DNA of 64,000 nucleotides, taken from the NCBI RefSeq assembly GCF_028689785.1, contig NZ_JAQVCN010000009.1, positions 35,814 through 99,813 of the forward strand, written 5' to 3'. The notes beneath the pieces were generated by a model. The model worked only from the letters and a program-made list of their open reading frames with translations, did no database searches and was not told the DNA's origin. The stretch is from Zoogloea sp. Its GTDB lineage: Bacteria; Pseudomonadota; Gammaproteobacteria; Burkholderiales; Rhodocyclaceae. This document shows, piece after piece, positions 33,808-43,300 of this stretch (position 1 is the first letter of the stretch; each line of letters starts with the position of its first letter). Both the position numbers and the translations under genes were made by a program.

Positions 33808-34710
33808 ATGACCGAACTTGCAGAATCCGTGATGATTGGCCTGATTGCCGATAGCGGCGATGTGCCCTGCCCCTTTGATCACGACGCCCCTGCCCCCGAG
33901 AAGGTCAATAACCAACTGGTGGGCAACGGCGGCACCCTGGGAAGCTACATGGAGGCGGGCAGCGGCACCACCCTGTACCCACCACTGAAGCGCAAGCTCA
34001 GGCCCGTGCCCTATCCCGAGCAGGCCGAGCGGGAGGTCACGGTGGGTGAGCACAGCTATCCGGTATGGTGCGCCGCCCATCACCTCATCCCGGCCCAGGC
34101 CTCCCTCAAGAAGGCCACCCAGCTCAAGCGTTTCATGGAAAAGGGGCGTGGCCCCAGCAAGTTGTGGAGCGATATCGGCTACGACGTGAATGGGCTGCAG
34201 AACGGCGTCTGGCTGCCGGGCAACTATGCCGTGGGGGGCATGGGTACGGGTGACTGGGTGGGGGCGCCCAGCGCCATGGACGGGGACGCCGAAGAGGGCA
34301 GCGTGCGCCGCCGCGCGGCACGCCGCAGTGCGTCGAGCACCAAGCTCGACGGCCTGCGCCACGAGATCGATCCGGACAACCGCAAGTGGCTGTATGTGGA
34401 CAAGGCCACGCGCCTGGTGAATGCCCAGTTCCACGACGCCCACGTGGATTACAACAAGTTCGTGCTGGGCATCCTCAACAAGATCGGGGCGTCTTTGCAG
34501 GAGCGCAAGAAGAAGAACCTTGACGGCCTCGCCTGCCGCAAATGCGCCAAGCGCGAGGAGAAGATCGCCGAATATGGCATTCCCCCGCCCTTCAGCCTGA
34601 TCAAGCGCCTGGACGGGGTGTCGGCGCGCCTGCGGTCTTACCTGAAGGGGCGGCGCGGGCATGCGATGGTGTTCACATCGCGCTGGGGAAAACTGATTGG
34701 CAAGGGCTGA
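33808..34710 (+). CDS. Probable T6SS effector, AHH-type nuclease
   Basis: A 300-residue protein. Residues about 80-150 carry the AHH nuclease pattern: PVWCAAHHLIPAQASL followed by a helical part and IGYDVNGLQNGVWLPGNY, the HNH-like His-His plus N...NGV.LP core found in bacterial toxins. A late CRKCAKREE cysteine pair is present. There is no signal peptide, which fits delivery by the spike. It sits just after the DUF4150 tip gene and before an Imm11-like gene, a standard tip-toxin-immunity order. DNA or RNA as target is not known. It is longer C-terminally than the minimal AHH domain. Confidence 0.8.
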   Translation: MTELAESVMIGLIADSGDVPCPFDHDAPAPEKVNNQLVGNGGTLGSYMEAGSGTTLYPPLKRKLRPVPYPEQAEREVTVGEHSYPVWCAAHHLIPAQASLKKATQLKRFMEKGRGPSKLWSDIGYDVNGLQNGVWLPGNYAVGGMGTGDWVGAPSAMDGDAEEGSVRRRAARRSASSTKLDGLRHEIDPDNRKWLYVDKATRLVNAQFHDAHVDYNKFVLGILNKIGASLQERKKKNLDGLACRKCAKREEKIAEYGIPPPFSLIKRLDGVSARLRSYLKGRRGHAMVFTSRWGKLIGKG

Positions 34711-34732
34711 ATCGCCATAGCCGGAGTAGCCG

Positions 34733-35308
34733 ATGACCGAACCATCCGCCGCGTTTTTCATGCTGGCCTGCCACAGCCCGGAGGAGGGCGACCACGCCCA
34801 GTACAGCTACGAGCCCGACGACGAGGAGCGCAGCTGGATCATGGGGCAGCCCTTTGACGCGCCACCCCCTGTGCCCGTGCCGGTGACCGTCGAGCCGGGG
34901 GAGGAGGGGCTGCAGCCGGAGCTGACCGACGTGCCCGTGCCGCTCATGTCCCGCCGGCTGGCCAAATGCCTGATGGCGGCGGGGGTGTCGAACATCGATT
35001 TCTATCCCGCCCGGGTGACGGAGCAGGCCAGCGGGTGCAGCCACGACGGGCTGCTGGCGTTCAACCTCATCGGCCTGGTGGCTGCGGCGGATCTGTCCCG
35101 CTCCACTTTCTCGGCGCCGGATGGCCCGCTGCTGTCGGTGGATTTCGACGGCCTGGCCATCGATCCCGCCAAAGCGGGGGCGGCCGACATGTTTCGCCTG
35201 GCCGAGTCGGTGAATGGCATCGTGGTGAGCCGGCGTGTCCGGCAGGCGATCCTCGATGCCGGCATCACCACCCTGGAGTTCATCCTGCCGGAGGACTGGG
35301 TCGGTTGA
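34733..35308 (+). CDS. Imm11/DUF1629-like protein, candidate immunity
   Basis: A 191-residue acidic protein. The C-terminal two thirds resemble the DUF1629/Imm11 family: LMSRRLAKCLMAAGVSNIDFYPARV, LLAFNLIGLVAAADLSRS, MFRLAESVNGIVVSRRVRQAILDAGITTLEFILPEDW. Genes of this family lie next to polymorphic toxin or T6SS effector genes. Position directly downstream of the nuclease suggests it neutralises it, but this pairing is inferred only from order. No membrane segment or signal peptide is seen, consistent with a cytosolic nuclease partner. Confidence 0.7.
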   Translation: MTEPSAAFFMLACHSPEEGDHAQYSYEPDDEERSWIMGQPFDAPPPVPVPVTVEPGEEGLQPELTDVPVPLMSRRLAKCLMAAGVSNIDFYPARVTEQASGCSHDGLLAFNLIGLVAAADLSRSTFSAPDGPLLSVDFDGLAIDPAKAGAADMFRLAESVNGIVVSRRVRQAILDAGITTLEFILPEDWVG

Positions 35309-35353
35309 GCGCCGCTCATCGCCCGGTCTCCGCCCCGCTGTCTGGAGTTGTCC

Positions 35354-35782
35354 ATGTCTGAAACCGCACGTGTCCTGGCCTTGCCCCATGAAGTCGACCC
35401 GCTGCCCCAGCGGGCCGAAGTGACCGCCCTGCTGGAGGGCGGGCTGATCCGGGTGCGCCTTTCGGGGGGCCGCGAATGGGATGCGGCCTGGCTCCAGGCC
35501 GGCAGCAACGCCTCGGTGGCGCTGGCCATCCATGACTGGGTCATCGTGCTGCCCCCTGCCGGCGGGCATCCCGCCGTGGTGATGGGGCGGATCGGCCCTT
35601 ACAGCCCCCCGGCACCCCCGGCGCGGCTGTGCCTTGAGGCGACCGAAGTGCTGACCCTCAAATGCGGCGCCGCCGTGCTCGATCTTCGGGCCGATGGCAA
35701 GGCCGTGCTGCGCGGGGAGGATGTACTGATCCGCGCCCGGGGCCTGCAACGCATCAAGGCCGGCAGCGTTTCCATCAATTAG
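35354..35782 (+). CDS. DUF6484 protein with VgrG-tip-like C-terminus
   Basis: A 142-residue protein. The N-terminal half resembles DUF6484, a small beta-rich domain (AEVTALLEGGLIRVRLSGGREWDAAWL, DWVIVLPPAGGHPAVVMGRIG). The C-terminal half (LCLEATEVLTLKCGAAVLDLRADGKAVLRGEDVLIRARG) matches the rhythm of the VgrG end in this cluster (YYLEAADAITFKTGDASITL...GRDIAIKGSG). So it looks like a short OB plus beta-helix spike piece without the gp27 part. The function is unknown. ATG 35354 is chosen over the track's TTG 35348. TIGR02270 follows three bases later. Confidence 0.75.
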   Translation: MSETARVLALPHEVDPLPQRAEVTALLEGGLIRVRLSGGREWDAAWLQAGSNASVALAIHDWVIVLPPAGGHPAVVMGRIGPYSPPAPPARLCLEATEVLTLKCGAAVLDLRADGKAVLRGEDVLIRARGLQRIKAGSVSIN

Positions 35783-35785
35783 GCG

Positions 35786-37006
35786 ATGCCCGTCGTCGCT
35801 CCCCTCACGCGCGCCTGGCGCTTCATTCCGGAGCGGGTCCTTACCCATCTGTAAGAGCTGGCCTACCTGTGGCAGCGGCGCCGTGCATCCATTCGCTCCG
35901 ACAGCCTGACCCTGCGGGATTTCGCCTACCTCAACGAGAGAATCGAGGCGCACGTGCAGGGGGCCATGGTGGCCGGCGCGGCCCTCGACGACATTGCCGG
36001 CAGTGCGCTGGTGTCCTCCGACCGGGATGAGGTCTTTGCCATCGGCTGGGCCCTCCTGCGCGGCGCGGCGGATCACCAGGTCTCCCGCGTGCTTGAGGTC
36101 TTCCTGGAAACCAAGGGGGGCGGGCTGGCCGGGCTCGGGGAGGCGCTCACCCTGGTGCCCCTGGCATCCACGGAAGCCGCTTTGCGCGATGCCCTTACCC
36201 ACGGGAATGCCCCCCAGGCGGCATGGGCCAGCCTTGCCTTGGCCCAGAAGGGGCGGCTCGAAGCTGATGCGGCCGGGCTGGCGGGCCTGTTGGTGCACGA
36301 TCAGGGCTCTGTGGCGGAAGTAGCCTGGCGGGCGGCCCGGTGTGTGGATGCCCACCACACGGCGCAGCCGCGGCCCTATGCCGAAGCACTCCGTCATGCG
36401 GACCCGCTTGTGGTAGAGACGGCTGTCGAGACGGCCATCTGGACGGGGCAGCCCTGGGTGCTGGACACGCTGTGGCGTCTCGCCGCGGTGCCGGAGCGGC
36501 AGCCCTGGGCGCTGGGGTGGCTTGGGGCACTGGCGCCCCCTGACGGGCAGGCCGCCGTGCTTGCCCGGATCAGCGAGCAGCCTGCGGCGCAGCGCGGCCC
36601 CCTGGCAGCCCGCCTGGGCACCTGCCAGGCATTGGAGCAGGTGCACGTCTGGATGGCGTCGGATGATCCGCAGCTGGCCGCGTCGGCCCTGCGCGGCTGG
36701 AGCCGGATGACTGGGTTGAGTGCGGACGGTGCCCGGGTTGCTTCCCCCGCAGGTGACGATGAAAATCCGGTGTTCCAGGATCTTCGCGATGAACTTTTAC
36801 TGCCTGACCTTGCAAAGGTCCGCCAGCTCCGGGATGAGCACGGCAAACGTTGGCAGGGTGGTGTACGCTGGTGCCGGGGGCACGACATCCGGGACAGCCT
36901 GAGCCGTGAGGCCCAGCGTTGGATCGACCTCGAAGCCCGCTGGGATTTTGGTGCCCGGGCCGCCCTGGCAGGGCAGGGGGTCATTCCGCCACCGCCGTCT
37001 GTCTGA
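35786..37006 (+). pseudogene. TIGR02270-family HEAT-repeat protein, broken by in-frame TAA
   Basis: The open part (from internal ATG 35954) encodes a TIGR02270-type alpha-helical HEAT-like protein linked to T6SS loci. In the same frame, homologous sequence extends upstream to ATG 35786 (MPVVAPLTRAWRFIP...), interrupted at codon 23 by TAA (35852-35854). After the stop the frame continues ELAYLWQRRRASIRSDSLTLRDFAYLNERIEAHVQG, the expected family N-terminus. A CAA to TAA change would explain it. Translation might restart at GTG 35942 or ATG 35954, giving an N-truncated protein. A sequencing error cannot be excluded. Confidence 0.75.
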
Positions 37007-37044
37007 CACAATCGGATCTATCAGGATTAAACGGGCATTTGCTT

Positions 37045-38847
37045 ATGCGCATCGTCGTGATGACTTTCAAGGGCGCTCCGCTGACTGAGCCCATCCAGGC
37101 GGAGTTTGGTGCCGGCGGTGGAACCATCGGTCGCGAGGCGGGGAATCGTCTCACGCTGCCAGACCCCGAGCGTCACATCTCCCGGGTACAGGCGCGGGTG
37201 CTCGTCGAGGGCGGGCGCTACATGCTGGAGGATCTCGGCGGCAATCCGACCCTCGTCAATGATCGCCCGGTGGGGCGAGGAACCCGCGTGCTGCTCACCG
37301 ATGGTGACCGGGTCTGTGTCGGCCAGTACGAGATGTGGGTTGAGCAGAGCCGCGTCCAGATGCCAGGCGAGGGGGCCAGGCCGGTCGGCAGCGATCCGCT
37401 GGGGCTGTTTGGCGGAGCCTCTTCGGGGGGCTCGGATCCGTTCGGCGCGCCGCCCCGCAGCCCCTCCCTGACGACCCCGGCCGAAGATCCGTTCGGTGTG
37501 TTCTTCAATGCGGCCGCGGTGCCCCCCGAGCCGCAGGTGCCAGCGGCCTCCCTGCCTGACCCTTTTGCTCCGGCGCCGCGCCCGGTGGTGCCGCCTCCCG
37601 CCGTAATGGGTGGGGTGCCCGGGCTGGAGGCGAGTGTCGATACCCTGTTCGGTATCCGGGCGGGGGATGGGGGCAGGGATCCCTTTGCCGGCACCGCCCT
37701 CTCCGGCAATGTCGCACCGACCCTGGGGCAGGCACCCGTCGTAGATGATCCCCTGGCACTCTTTGGTGGTGCCGTCCGGGAGGCCGTGCCGAACCCGGTG
37801 CGTGACGATGCGCCGCTGCTTGCCGAGAACATCGGGCTGCCGCGGCCCCTGGCGGTACAGGCTTTGCCCGCTGTTCCCGAGCGCGCCGCGGAAGTGCCGC
37901 CGTTGCCGGACCCGGCCCCTGCCGCAGTGACATACTCGCCCGAGCCACCGGCCCGTGATCCGGCCGGTGCTGCGCCGCCGGGGGGGGGTATTGTGCTGTC
38001 CTGGTCTGCCGGCGAAGGCTCCAATGGCGGATCCACACCGGCCCGGGAGCTGGGAGCGCTGCCCCAGACAGAGATCTACGAGCGCCGCAAGGACGCGTCG
38101 TCGCCGGCTTCCCACCCGCCCCGGGCGGCCGGTGCGCAGGCCTTTGATGTGGTCCTCACGCCTCCGCCGCCCCTGTCACCTGCCACCCCTGCACCCACGC
38201 CCGAGCCGACAGCACCTGCCGCCGCTGCGCCTGCGTCGCCCGATGTTGCGGCGGCGCTGCTGGCTGCCTTCCAGCGGGGCCTGGGCATGCCGATCTACGC
38301 GCATGGGGGGTTGACCCCCGAGCGCATGGAGCAGCTTGGTGTCGTGGTACGCGAGTCCGTGGCCGGCACCATGGGCCTGCTCAAGGCCAGGGCCCTGACA
38401 AAACGCGAGTTTCGGGCCGACATGACGATGATCGTCAGCCGGGAGAACAACCCGCTCAAGTTTGCGCCGGACCTGGAGTTCGCCCTGTTTCAGTTGTTGG
38501 AGCCCAAGGGCGGCGGCTTCCTGGCGGCAGAGCCTGCGATGCGCGATGCCTATGTCGACCTGCGCTCCCATCAGTTCGGTTTCCTGGCCGGCATGCGGGC
38601 CGCGATCGGCGGGCTGATCGAGCGCTTCAAGCCCGAGGTGCTGGAGAAGCGCATCAGCCACGGCGGCTTCCTGGCCAGCGTGCTGCCCGGCGCACGCAAG
38701 GCCCGCCTGTGGGATCTCTACGAGCAGCACTATGCCGCCATCTCCCGGGAGGCCGAGGACGATTTCGATGCCCTGTTCGGACGGGAGTTTCTGAAGGCCT
38801 ACGAGGCGCAGATCGAGCGCCTCAGGGACGAGGCGGAGGAGCAGTGA
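37045..38847 (+). CDS. tagH: FHA-domain T6SS regulator TagH (Fha)
   Basis: A 600-residue protein with an N-terminal FHA domain (about 1-100: FGAGGGTIGREAGNRLTLPDPERHISRVQARV, GNPTLVNDRPVG), a Pro/Ala-rich linker of some 300 residues, and a C-terminal TagH domain (about 420-600: LLAAFQRGLGMPIYAHGGLTPERMEQLGVVVRESVAGTMGLLKAR, EKRISHGGFLASVLPGARKARLWDLYEQHY). In H1-type systems Fha is phosphorylated by PpkA and turns secretion on. The linker repeats a short D-P-F/L motif seven or so times. ATG 37045 is used; the track start is in the previous gene. It overlaps the phosphatase gene. Confidence 0.95.
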   Translation: MRIVVMTFKGAPLTEPIQAEFGAGGGTIGREAGNRLTLPDPERHISRVQARVLVEGGRYMLEDLGGNPTLVNDRPVGRGTRVLLTDGDRVCVGQYEMWVEQSRVQMPGEGARPVGSDPLGLFGGASSGGSDPFGAPPRSPSLTTPAEDPFGVFFNAAAVPPEPQVPAASLPDPFAPAPRPVVPPPAVMGGVPGLEASVDTLFGIRAGDGGRDPFAGTALSGNVAPTLGQAPVVDDPLALFGGAVREAVPNPVRDDAPLLAENIGLPRPLAVQALPAVPERAAEVPPLPDPAPAAVTYSPEPPARDPAGAAPPGGGIVLSWSAGEGSNGGSTPARELGALPQTEIYERRKDASSPASHPPRAAGAQAFDVVLTPPPPLSPATPAPTPEPTAPAAAAPASPDVAAALLAAFQRGLGMPIYAHGGLTPERMEQLGVVVRESVAGTMGLLKARALTKREFRADMTMIVSRENNPLKFAPDLEFALFQLLEPKGGGFLAAEPAMRDAYVDLRSHQFGFLAGMRAAIGGLIERFKPEVLEKRISHGGFLASVLPGARKARLWDLYEQHYAAISREAEDDFDALFGREFLKAYEAQIERLRDEAEEQ

Positions 38848-39641
38848 TGGACCGGTCTATCGCCCTCGAGACGGCCTATCTCTCGAAGCCCGGCGGCAGG
38901 GGCTACAACGAGGATGCCTGCGGTTTCTGGAGCAACGACAGCGCGGCATGCTGGGTCGTTTCGGACGGGGCGGGCGGGCATGGCAGCGGCGACATTGCGT
39001 CGCGGCTGGTGGTCAGCAGCATCCTTGAGGCGTTTTCCGCCAATCCCACGGTGAGTTCGGACCGGGCGATCGAGCTCCTGCGCCATGCCAATGACGCGGT
39101 GATCAACGCCAAGCAGAGCGGTGTGACCAAGGACGACATGCATGCCACGGTGGCCCTGCTGATGGTGGATCGAGCCACGGAGTCGGCGATCTGGGGGCAC
39201 GTGGGTGATACCCGCATCTACCTGTTTCGCGACGGTGACATTGCCTACCGCACCCGTGACCACAGCCTGGTGCAGAGCTTCATCGATGCGGGCTACAGCA
39301 GCCCGAGCGATCTCCGCACCCATCCCCAGCGCAGCCTGCTCACCTCCGCCATCGGCTCCGCCGAGACCATCGAGCTCTCGGTGGCCGGGGCGCTGGTGGG
39401 GTTGAAGCAGGGCGACGCCTTCCTGATCTGTACCGACGGATGGTGGGAGTACGTGGACGAGAGCTGCATGCTGTCCCAGCTGGCGGGGTCGGTCGAGGCC
39501 AACGACTGGCTGGTGAGCATGGCCCTGCAGGTGGAACGGGTGGCCAAGGCCGAGAACGACAACTTCAGTGCGGTGGGGGTGTTCTATGGCGCCCGGCCCG
39601 CTGCCACCACCGTCATCCGGTCCTATCCGTCGGCCCAGTGA
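38847..39641 (+). CDS. pppA: PP2C-type phosphatase, T6SS PppA-like
   Basis: A 264-residue PP2C/Stp1 phosphatase: GGRGYNEDACGFW (first metal-binding Asp/Glu), VVSDGAGGHGSGDIASRLVV (second metal site), WGHVGDTRIYLFRDGDIAYRTRDHSLVQ, LICTDGWWEYV and AENDNFSAVGVFY (third metal Asp). In the threonine phosphorylation pathway PppA removes phosphate from Fha and switches the system off. ATG 38847 overlaps the tagH stop. The gene converges on tagF of the - arm. Confidence 0.93.
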   Translation: MDRSIALETAYLSKPGGRGYNEDACGFWSNDSAACWVVSDGAGGHGSGDIASRLVVSSILEAFSANPTVSSDRAIELLRHANDAVINAKQSGVTKDDMHATVALLMVDRATESAIWGHVGDTRIYLFRDGDIAYRTRDHSLVQSFIDAGYSSPSDLRTHPQRSLLTSAIGSAETIELSVAGALVGLKQGDAFLICTDGWWEYVDESCMLSQLAGSVEANDWLVSMALQVERVAKAENDNFSAVGVFYGARPAATTVIRSYPSAQ

Positions 39642-39646
39642 GCAGT

Positions 39647-39681
39647 GGCCTGAGCCTGCCTTGAGGGCAGCCGGTCAGGCC
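39647..39681. terminator. Bidirectional hairpin between convergent T6SS arms
   Basis: GGCCTGA (39647-39653) pairs with TCAGGCC (39675-39681), enclosing an inner CTGCC/GGGCAG hairpin. It overlaps the tagF stop. There is no clear U-tract on either strand, so termination efficiency is uncertain. Confidence 0.55.
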
Positions 39682-40346
39682 CTGACGCTGCCCTGGAGCA
39701 TGTCCACAAAGGCCGGGCCGGACGGCAGATGGGCATGGGCAATGGCCCGTTGTCCGTCGCTGTCCCACCACAGGCTGTAACCCTCCAGGAGCTCATCGAG
39801 CGCTTCGCCGGCCAGCCCGTCGAAGGCCGGTGGTTGTCCCGGGAGGCGGGGCAGCGGGCAGGCCCGGCTGCTGGCCTTCAGGGCGGCCAGGGCTGCGCCA
39901 CCGGGCGGCGGTGGCCCCAGGTCGAGGGGGCCGGCTGCGGCCAGGGCGGCTTCAAAACCTGCTACCGTGGCCTCGTGGGTCAGGCAGGCCCGGGCCGCAT
40001 CCTCAAGACGGTTCAGCCACGCATCCAGCGCCGCGACCTGGGTGGCCGCCCAACTGAAGGGCGGGAGCGCAGTGCAGATGGTGAGCGGAAAGTAGCGCCC
40101 GACCCTATCCACGGAGGGGAGCAGGATGCCGCTCCAGCGGCGCCCATCCACCACCCCGGGGCCCAGCATGAAACGCCAGACCGGCGCCCGCAGGTAGGTG
40201 GCCAGCCAGTTGCCCCCCAGGGTGCGCTGGCTGTCGACGATCACCGCCTGCAGCCAGGTGTCCCAGTGGGTGATGAAATCCTGTTCCAGCCGGCGCTGGG
40301 CGAAATCACCCAGCGCCGGCAGCTTGCCGTACCAGCCTGCGGTCAT
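39675..40346 (-). CDS. tagF: T6SS accessory protein TagF
   Basis: A 223-residue TagF-family protein: MTAGWYGKLPALGDFAQRRLEQDFITHWDTWLQ, then PVWRFMLGPGVVDGRRWSGILLPSVDRVGRYFPLTI. TagF acts as a post-translational repressor of T6SS by binding Fha, and works with the PpkA/PppA switch. Here it is a separate gene rather than fused to PppA as in some species. It is the last gene of the - arm and lies 46 bases after tssM. Confidence 0.93.
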   Translation of the reverse strand: MTAGWYGKLPALGDFAQRRLEQDFITHWDTWLQAVIVDSQRTLGGNWLATYLRAPVWRFMLGPGVVDGRRWSGILLPSVDRVGRYFPLTICTALPPFSWAATQVAALDAWLNRLEDAARACLTHEATVAGFEAALAAAGPLDLGPPPPGGAALAALKASSRACPLPRLPGQPPAFDGLAGEALDELLEGYSLWWDSDGQRAIAHAHLPSGPAFVDMLQGSVRA

Positions 40347-40392
40347 CGTCGGGCTCCTGTGTGACTGTTCCGGTCATCCTGTCCTGGCGGGG

Positions 40393-43300
40393 CTAGAGGC
40401 CCCCGGGGCAGCGGAATTCGGCGAGTTCGCGCAGCCGGAAGGGGTTCTGGACACTTCCCGCGGTCACTTCGAAACTGGCGCCGCGGCCGTCCACGTCAAA
40501 GCTCACGCGGAACTTCTCCGGTGCGCCCAGGCTTTCGATGCGGGCCTTGTCGAAGAGCCGGAACAGCGCCCACGGGCCTTCGGTGGAGAATCCGGAGTTG
40601 CCGCTGGCGGAAGGCGGATTGACCTGAACCCGGGCGCTCAGGCCGCCCTTGGCGCCGGGCCACTGCACCGACTGGAGCACCTGCGGGCCGTGGGCATAGC
40701 GGATCAGCTGACCATCCACGTCGAGGGTGATCTGGGTGAGGGCCGGGTCCATCTCGAGGGGTTTGAAGTCCAGGCGCAGGGCGCCGCCGCTGCGGAAGAA
40801 CACGTCGCGGATGACCGCTGCCCGCTGGAACTGCACCAGGCTGCCCGGGTCGCCGAGGGACTGCTCCTGGACCTTCTTGAAGCTCCACTGGCGGGTGGAG
40901 GTGTCCACGTACTGGGCCAGGTTCTTCTGGAAGAAATCGTCGATGATGCCGCCCGGCGCGAACAGCCGGGCGAAGTCTTCCCGGGTCACGTCCCGTGTGC
41001 TGCCCTTGGTGAAGGGGTAGCGGCCCTCGATGGCGCGCTGGCAGAACTGGCCGACCTGGCCGCCCACGTTGGCCGACAGGTTTTCGCGGGTGGCGGAGAG
41101 GGCCTGGCTGACGCCGGCGTTGGAGATCTGCTGCAGCATCGAGCGCAGGGGTTCGGGCATGCGCGCGCCTTCGGCCTTCACCTTGGCAGCGGTGCCCCCC
41201 GGCGGCGGCGCCACCTTGTCGCGCAGGGCGGTTTCGGTGGCGGTGAGGTTGACGTAGACCTCGTTGAGCAGGGCCATCACGCCGTCGATGGGGGCGGTCT
41301 TGCCGTCGCTGCTGTCCACCAGGTTGCGGATCGGGGCGAAGTGCTCGTCCACCATGCTCTCCTGGGAGGGGCCCTGGGGCCCGCGCCCGCTGGCGACGGG
41401 GTCGAAACCGAGGATCTTGCCCAGCTCCTGGCGGGCGCCGGAGATCTTCTCCTTGGCCGTATCCACCACGGTCTTGTCCTCGGGCTTGCGGCTCAGGGAG
41501 GTCTCCCGGGCCACCGCCTTCAGGAAGCGCGGCAGGGGCGAGTCCGGGGCTGACAGGGTGCGCGCCTGCTGGATGCTCTGCTGCAGGCTGGCGGAGCGGA
41601 TCAGGGTTACATCTTTCAGATACTCGTCCCACACCGCGATGTAGTCTGCCAGGTAGAGCCGGCGGACGTCCTCGATGAGGCGGGCGGCGTCGGGCGGGGT
41701 GCCGGCGGCGCTGCCCAGCACCCAGGTCTCCTCGCCGGCCAGCTGCTGGGTAACGCGCCCGACCTCCCGGTCGAAGCCCTTGTAGTAGCCGTCGTGGGTG
41801 TACAGGCCGGCGATGCCCTTGGTCAGGGGCTGGCCGCTCTTGCGTGTGAAGACCAGCGCGGCGGACGGGCCAGCGGCCCGATCAAGGGCGAAGTCGGGGA
41901 TGTCGCGGCCGACGCCCTGGCGCTTGAGGCGGCTATACACCCGGGCCGGCAGCGAGAAGCGCAGCAGCTGGTTGCGGGCCTGGGCCACCAGGGCACTGTC
42001 GGTGGCCACCGGGGAGCTGACGGCGCCGTTGGCAAACAGATTGTCCAGGTGCTGGTTGAGGGCGCTGCGCTGATCGGTGGTGGCGCCGGCGGGGAGGGTC
42101 CGCTCCCAGTCGCTGGTGATCCAGGCCTTCAGTGCCTCCCCGTTGAAGTGGGCCGGGTCCTGGAGCATCAGGTAGGCCTTGAGGGCCTCGTAGGTGAACT
42201 CCAGGTTGTTCCGCGGCAGGCTGTCGCGCAGCTGCGCGTCGATGCGCTGGGCGATGCGCGGCATCAGCGCGTCACGCAGCACGTTGCGGTAGGCCTGGTC
42301 GGCCGCAGCATCAAGCTTTTCGTCCTGGGCCAGGCCGAAGCCCAGGGACATGGGCGTGTTGCCGTTGGGGCGGGCGGCAGTGACGGACACGCCCTGCACG
42401 GCATCGATCACCGGCAACAGCGCTAGCAGATTGTCCAGGGGCAGGTCGGAGGCCTTTACGGTGACGGGTTTCAGCTCGGCCACGCGGGCATTCACTTCAT
42501 CGATGTAGCCCCGGTTGCCGATGTAGGAGAGCGTCCAGGCCAGCAGCAGACCCACCGACACGAGGCCGATGGCGGCGAAGGCGGCCAGGCGGATCAGCCC
42601 GCGGCGGCGCTCCCAGGCCAGGTTGGCCTTGCCGATGCCCTGCTCGGCAAAGATCACCTCGCGCAGCAGGCGCGTCATGAAGAAGCTCTTGCCCGAGCCG
42701 AACTGGGGCGGCAGCACGCGCCGTTCCAGGCTGAAGGCGCCGCCCAGGGTGGCCAGCACCCGGTCGATGGGGCTGCCTTCCTGGGTGCCGCTGGTGAAAT
42801 AGACGCCGCGCACGAGGGCGTCGTGCTTGAAGCCCGAGGAGGCGAAGATCTGGTCGATGAAGCTGCCGAGCACGCGGGTGGCGCCAGCAAACTGATGGGG
42901 AAAGGCGGCAATGGCCTCGCGCCGGGACAGGTCGCGCTCGCTCTGCAGGCGTTCCAGGAGCTGGCCGTCGATGCGTGCCTGGAGGCCTGCGAAACGTGCG
43001 CTCAGGCCGGCCAGAGGCTTGGCCTCGTCGTCCAGGGGCAGGGTGGTGCCCCACACCTGGTCGCGGGCATCCTTGCCCAGGTTGCCGAAGAACTCCTGGA
43101 AACCGGCGATCAGGTCGGACTTGGTGACCAGCACGTAGATCGGCAGGCGCACGCCGAGTTCGGTGTAGAGCTCGTGGATGCGCTCGCGCAGGGCAGCGGC
43201 ATGGGCGCTGGCGGCGGCTTCGTTGTGGGTCAGCAGGTCGCTCAGGGAAAGGGTCAGCAGGACGCCGTTGAGGGTTTGGCGGGGGCGGAACTTCTTGAGC

